From: Balanoglossus misakiensis
Taxonomy: Eukaryota > Hemichordata
Direction: 5' to 3'
Assembly (NCBI GenBank): GCA_040954595.2
Contig: CM082595.2
Location: forward strand, 8,990,001-9,054,000
Length of the DNA: 64,000 nt
Part shown: positions 59,530 through 64,000 of the stretch, piece after piece
Position numbering within the stretch: the stretch's first letter is position 1
Layout of the letters: every line of letters begins with the position of its first letter
Position numbers and translations under genes: made by a program
The notes under the pieces: model-generated
Databases searched by the model: none
What the model was told of the DNA's origin: nothing
What the model saw: the letters and a program-made list of their open reading frames with translations, nothing else

Positions 59530-60988
59530 ATCAATTATATTTGTTTTCTGAAAATGCCTATTGTTGACCAAAAGATGGCTAAATGGCAATTTTGTACTGA
59601 GCGGGGTGTCTCAATAAGACCGTTGTGCTGGTATCAGCATATTTTTTGCACACACACACACACAAAAAACGAATTTACATACATCACAAGGGCTCTGAAT
59701 ATAAAGGAATAAGTTTGTATTTATTTTTTCTAACAGTTACCTTTTTGAGCAAAGAGGCCAAAATGATATTTTTTTCCCTCAGTGGGGTCAGTAAGAGTGG
59801 GTTTTTTAGTACTTTTATTTATCATTTGATCACCAATGGGAAGAAAATGGCATAATTTTCGTATTTTCTAGAAATGACACTTTTTGGGCAAAAACTTGCC
59901 AAAAAGGCACTTTTATCTTGAGTGGCATCAATAAAACTGCTTTTTTGGAAACTTTTCACATACAGTGGGCATATAATTCATTATCAGATCTCCGAAAGTG
60001 AAGAAAATATATAAATTTTGAGTGTTTTCTGAAAATGACGTTTTGGGGGCAAAAAGTGGCAAAATGGCATTTTTTCTTGAGTAGGATCAATAAGACTGCT
60101 ATTTCTGGAATCAGCACCATTTTTTACATAGGATGAACATTTCATATATAACATGATCTCTGAGCTTTATGAAGAAAAGTTTGTTTTTAATTTTTTTTCT
60201 AAAAATGGCCTTTTTGGGCAAAAACATTCCAAAAGGGCATTTTTGCATTAGGTTGGGTCAATAAATCTGCTTTTTTCGAATAATCACCAGATTTTACATA
60301 GGGTGGGCATATAATACATTATCAGATCTCCGAAAGTGAAGAAAATATATAAATTTTGTGTGTTTTCTGAAAATGACGTTTTGGGGCAAAAAGTGGCAAA
60401 AATGGCATTTTTTCTTGAGTAGGGTCAATAAGACTGCTATTTCTGGAATCAGCACCATTTTTTACATAGAATGGACATTTCATATATCCAATGATCTCTG
60501 AATATGATAAACACAATTTATTTTTAGTTTTTTTGTAAAAATGACCTTTTTTGACCACAAAAAGTGGCCAAAAATGGCATTTTTGTATTGATTGAGGTCA
60601 AAAAGACTGCTTTATTTTTTAAAGTCACCACTTTTAACATAGAATTGACTTTCCATATATCACCAGATCAATCATTATGAAGAAAACCGTGTGTTTTATT
60701 TTTTTTCTAAAAATGACGTTTTTGGGGCAAAAATTGGTCAAAAAGGCAATTTTCTGTTGTTTTGGGTCAATCGAACTACTTTTTTCGTAATATTCACCAA
60801 ATTTTACATAGAATAAGCATATCATATGTTATCAGATCTCAGAATGTGACGAAAACAATGTGTTTTTAGTGTTTTCTAAAAAAGACCATTTTGGGGTTAA
60901 AAAAGGCCAAAATGGCAATTTTGTCTTGAGTGGGGTTAATAAGACTGACTTTTTTGGAATGAGCACCATTTTTTACATAGAATGGACT
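59530..60988 (+). repeat. ~168-bp tandem repeat, about nine diverged units
   Basis: Each unit carries TTTTCTRAAAATGACNTTTT, GGGGCAAAAANTGGC, AAAAATGGCATTTTT, TTGAGTRGGGTCAATAAGAC, TGCTTTTTTGGAAT, CACCATTTTTTACATAGAAT and CATATATNNNATGATCTC. The unit-start phrase recurs near 59,544, 59,728, 59,864, 60,022, 60,194, 60,360, 60,530, 60,700 and 60,867, a modal spacing of 166-172 bp. Units at 60,022 and 60,360 are nearly identical and so are their left neighbours, implying a recent duplication of a 338-bp dimer. A short CA microsatellite sits at 59,649-59,664. Unrelated to the 78-bp satellite. Confidence 0.85.
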
Positions 60989-61700
60989 TCTCAAACCTTC
61001 CTTACCAAAAATTCTGATTAACGGCACCTATCTCATAGTGTAACCAGACTACAAGTGAAGAACCCCAGTAACAGACGTAACGAACAAACAAACTACATGT
61101 ACTAACAACAAAGAAAGAAAAGTGTCAAGCGTCGTCAAAGAAAACGAAATAGTTCTAGCATGGTTGGTAAAAGTTATTGGTAGAAAACGAATAGGGCCTT
61201 CTACAAATGACGTCTCAGACCCGCAAACGCCACCAGAACACAAAACACATGCACAGAACAGTTTAAGCCGGTTGTTGTATGGAGCAGCAATAATCTGCGG
61301 TTGGGCCGTCGTAGATTTTCGCTGGTGGTGAAAATAAATAAAACACGATCGATGTTCGATTTATTCCAGATCACATGCGTTTACGGCCAGAAGAGAGCAT
61401 AAAAGTCTTCAAATGACCATGTGGTGGCGCACTTTTTCCGATTGGCTGTATTTCAATTTGTTCGTGGTAAATTAATTTTGTGGAGGTGACCGGCACTGAA
61501 GCTCTTAGCTAGGATGAGGTGGGATGGAAAAATGCCCCATTTGACTCATTTTAGCTGTTTTAAAATATACGACTATTTATAGACAAAAGGAAAATAAAAC
61601 AAGCGCAAAAACATACCAAACCTAGTTTTATTAATTACAAAAAAAAATTGCTGAGTAAAGGTTTTCATGTGGGCATTCACTTTGAACTTGCTAAATTAAT
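60989..61700. other. intergenic, no gene recognised
   Basis: Open frames on both strands at 61,049-61,331 overlap each other and show no motif or splice support. No repeats were recognised. Confidence 0.4.
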
Positions 61701-61727
61701 TTAAAGAGACAAAGTCGCTCTCTCTTT
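61701..61727. mobile_element. solo terminal repeat of the TTAA MITE family
   Basis: TTAA followed by AGAGACAAAGTCGCTCTCTC closely matches the reverse complement of the right end of the 48.4-kb element (AGGGACAAAGTCTCTCTCTC after TTAA). No partner terminus was found nearby, so this is a fragment or a chance match to a low-complexity end. Confidence 0.4.
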
Positions 61728-63329
61728 GTCCTTTTGCGATGATGGAATGCTTGCTTGAAGTCTCTCGTGCAATAAATGATGTCGATTCATACATGTATGG
61801 ATGGTGTATAGGTGGTCGGAATTTACATGTCTTTGCCACGTCCAAACCAAAAACACATAAAATCAAACTTTGGGTCATGAAATCGAGTTTTGTTACAGTC
61901 TAGAATTTCATGCCACCCCTTTTGGTCATATTATTCTTGGTAGGCAAAAGTGACAAGTAGTCAAGTTTCAACACAGGCAACATTTTTACAAACAAACCAC
62001 AAAGAAGACATCAAAAGGGAGAGAATTATAGAATGGTCAATGTGTGAATAGTTAAGATACGTAAAGTGGCCGGGTTCAACATAACATTAACTCATCGACT
62101 TCATATCGTCTTCATGCCATGGTTTTGCCTGCCCTGAAAGTTCTTGTCGTTGCAGAAGTGGTTTTGACAGAAAGAATTTAGTCTTCCGGGATGTTTGTGA
62201 TTATTTGAACACCAGACAATACAATGCAACCTTGACTTCCAAAATACTTACCGGCATTGCATTATCTTACCATGGTTAGGCCTACAGAGAACAAATTTTC
62301 AACAATATTTTCTGAGTTACCGCTGATATTTGTTTTGTAGTATGGATATTAAATTATACATCCCGATACAAAACAGAATGTTATAGAATCCTTCCTGAGT
62401 GATATTGAAAAAAATACCGGAATGCTATAGCCTAATCTATGGTTAGGGTTATTGCTATTATTTTATATCAGTAATCGACTTTGTGTATATCAATGTCATT
62501 TTCATAACGAAAATGAACTCGAGTCTAATGTAAACGTTACGAATTGATCGAAAGGCGCTCTGATGAATGTTAACACGAGTGCGCAATGACAAGACATGCA
62601 TCGTGCATGACAGTGACAACAGTTCCAATAGAGCAGTTAAAAAATAAACCGGCCGTCCGTAAATTTATCAGCTATATTTTTTTTTATTTAGTCACGTTTT
62701 CCCTGTTGCATGCTATTAGTTCAGGGGCCAGTTTTAGCAGTGCTCTATTGAGTACTTTCGTATCGATGGATTGATCTCTCGTCCAATCAGAATGGCGGAT
62801 GGTAGCATGATCCGACATATTGCGTATTACAATAGGGCCTCCTCATACAGGTCAGAACAGAGAGGTCATTCCTTTTATTTTAGGACGTCTCAGCTCCTTT
62901 GTCTTTTCTGTTATTTTTTGACAAATGCGGATTGACGTTCCATTTCCAATTGGCGATAATTATATTTATTTGTATTTTATTGCATAAGCGCTTGCTAGTC
63001 GTTTTTTAGCAATTTTTTTTGTAGTACAAAAACACTGAAGAAAACGAAATATTTTATTCATTCGCACTTCCAAAGAACACCGTGACATAATTCCTCAATT
63101 TGCATTTCAGTGTGTGTGTCTGGTGTGTCTGCATTGACGTGAGGCGCATTCTCCACCCGCACACATACGTTGCATTGCATTCTTTGACTAATTAGTGTTA
63201 CGTCATGTTGAAGCAGGATTCTGATTGAGTAGTAAGTAAGTTGCATAATTGACGCACAGCTGGTGCCTCGTTCTCGTACCGCTGACCATTGCATTTGAAA
63301 AATCATTGCAGCTTTGACGTTCATCAAGC
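61728..63329. other. intergenic or upstream region, no confident gene
   Basis: Mixed single-copy sequence. At 62,782-62,800 a CCAATCAG box lies immediately before ATGGCGGATGG, a good initiation context. That frame runs 47 codons (MADGSMIRHIAYYN...) and has a possible donor after TCATACAG (62,850), so it could be a first exon, but nothing supports it further. The remaining frames have no motif. Confidence 0.35.
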
Positions 63330-63361
63330 ATGGAGGTCCCGGTCGCCTCCATGCTTGATGA
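63321..63361. promoter_or_regulatory. perfect hairpin over the candidate start codon
   Basis: CATCAAGCATGGAGG (63,322-63,336) and CCTCCATGCTTGATG (63,346-63,360) are exact inverted complements with a 9-base loop, extended by one more T-A pair. Both arms contain an ATG-related core, and the stem occupies codons 1-11 of the candidate exon. In an mRNA this would be a very stable stem at the initiation codon. Confidence 0.6.
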
Positions 63362-63374
63362 TGTCGTTTCTCTG
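63330..63374 (+). CDS. candidate first coding exon at the right edge
   Basis: ATG at 63,330 in good context (A at -3, G at +4) opens a 15-codon frame, MEVPVASMLDDVVSL, that ends exactly at a donor GTAAGC in phase 0. The downstream acceptor at 63,947 (with a perfect TACTAAC branch site) opens a compatible frame, MLPETVCVSTRDSLPCPG, to the window end. The intron would be 573 bp. The product is not recognised. The start codon lies inside a 16-bp-arm hairpin. Evidence is from splice signals and phase only. Confidence 0.4.
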
Positions 63375-63947
63375 GTAAGCATGGCATTTAATGTTATTTT
63401 ACAAGTACATGTTGTACACTCCTTCTAGCAAAAAATGGTCGTGGTAGGGCGAGAGGGTCCTCCCAACATCGAAATTCTGACTTTGGGAAGCGTTACAGCA
63501 CCAAACAGTAAACTCACAGTCGCATGGAATTTGTGCGTTATATTACACCGTGCGAGTAAATTGTACGTCGTTCGTTGGCTCGAGTCAGTCAAAAAATGCC
63601 AACAGTAACCCTAACTGTTGAATATACCCTAACACTTACATGTCAACAAACCATATTTATTAATAAAGAAATATGTATTTGTTTATTATGCCAATCAACA
63701 ACAACAAACAAACAATAAAATCGCGGAGGGAGGAGCCCCCTGTGGTAACACACTACAGTATAACTTTTAAGGCAAAGCGATAGCGAATAAACTGACCAGG
63801 GTTGGTTTTGTTGTTGGGGAGATTTTTGGCACCATTGAGACTGTTAAAAGCTACCAGTGGGAGCTATGGTATAGCCGTTAACACGCAGCCCTGCCACGCA
63901 GAGCTTCTATGACTGGTTACTAACTTCTATGTCTATTTGATTCACAG

Positions 63948-64000
63948 ATGCTGCCTGAAACTGTCTGCGTTTCAACTCGGGATTCTCTTCCTTGTCCGGG
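63948..64000 (+). CDS. candidate second exon, cut by the window end
   Basis: Preceded by TTACTAAC (63,917-63,924), a pyrimidine-rich stretch and TTCACAG. The branch-point A is 24 bases from the AG, an ideal distance. The frame that continues phase 0 from the exon at 63,330 is open for all 53 bases. Too short to identify. Confidence 0.4.
   Translation, partial: MLPETVCVSTRDSLPCP

Noticed and set aside
63058-63387. 109-residue minus-strand frame near the right edge
   Set aside because: It has no motif and overlaps the better-supported plus-strand candidate exon and hairpin.
63850-63910. tRNA-like sequence
   Set aside because: The short GC-rich words do not form a cloverleaf, and no A or B box was recognised.

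Overview
This is eukaryotic, almost certainly metazoan, DNA. It has GT-AG introns, vertebrate- and invertebrate-type LINE fragments, a hAT-derived gene relic, MITE-like foldbacks and a very large AT-rich satellite. There is no bacterial-style gene organisation. The mix (CR1/L2-like LINE with a TTGA-type tail, hAT-derived protein with an N-terminal zinc finger of the ZNF862/KIAA1586 kind, TTAA-flanked MITEs) suits a marine invertebrate such as a lancelet, acorn worm, echinoderm or mollusc. I cannot name the species from the sequence.

Region 1 (1-45,907) is one satellite family with a basic unit of about 78 bp, at roughly 600 units. Units read head-to-tail on the + strand up to 15,409. A 100-N gap follows (15,410-15,509), and from 15,510 to 45,907 every unit is in the opposite orientation. 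Above the 78-bp unit lie several layers of higher-order repeat: 120-bp dimers, a 667-bp unit twice, a ~1.29-kb unit twice, a ~2.23-kb unit twice, a ~3.0-3.5-kb unit twice and a ~4.48-kb unit twice. Because 78 bp is 26 codons and the unit has no stop in one frame on either strand, the array produces hundreds of short spurious reading frames. I annotate none of them as genes.

Region 2 (45,908-64,000) is mostly single-copy sequence with decayed repeats. It contains a microsatellite cluster (47.4-47.6 kb), two related palindromic elements with TTAA flanks (48.4 and 49.3-49.7 kb) and a three-copy dispersed repeat (49.0, 58.1 and 58.8 kb). A broken LINE (about 50.96-53.52 kb) is interrupted by a 576-bp TTAA element and framed by ~160-bp direct repeats. 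A second, 5'-truncated CR1/L2-like LINE (54.22-55.08 kb) sits inside a diverged ~240-bp tandem repeat. A ~168-bp tandem repeat occupies 59.54-60.99 kb.

The host-gene-like signals are: a three-exon, minus-strand relic of a hAT-derived zinc-finger protein (55.85-56.99 kb); a lone minus-strand exon resembling an alpha-2-macroglobulin/thioester-protein macroglobulin domain (48.26-48.34 kb); a plus-strand Pro/Gln/Tyr-rich exon (59.32-59.52 kb) that runs into the 168-bp repeat; and a possible gene start at the right edge (63,330 onward). None of these makes a complete gene here. All homology statements come from reading motifs by eye; no search was run.
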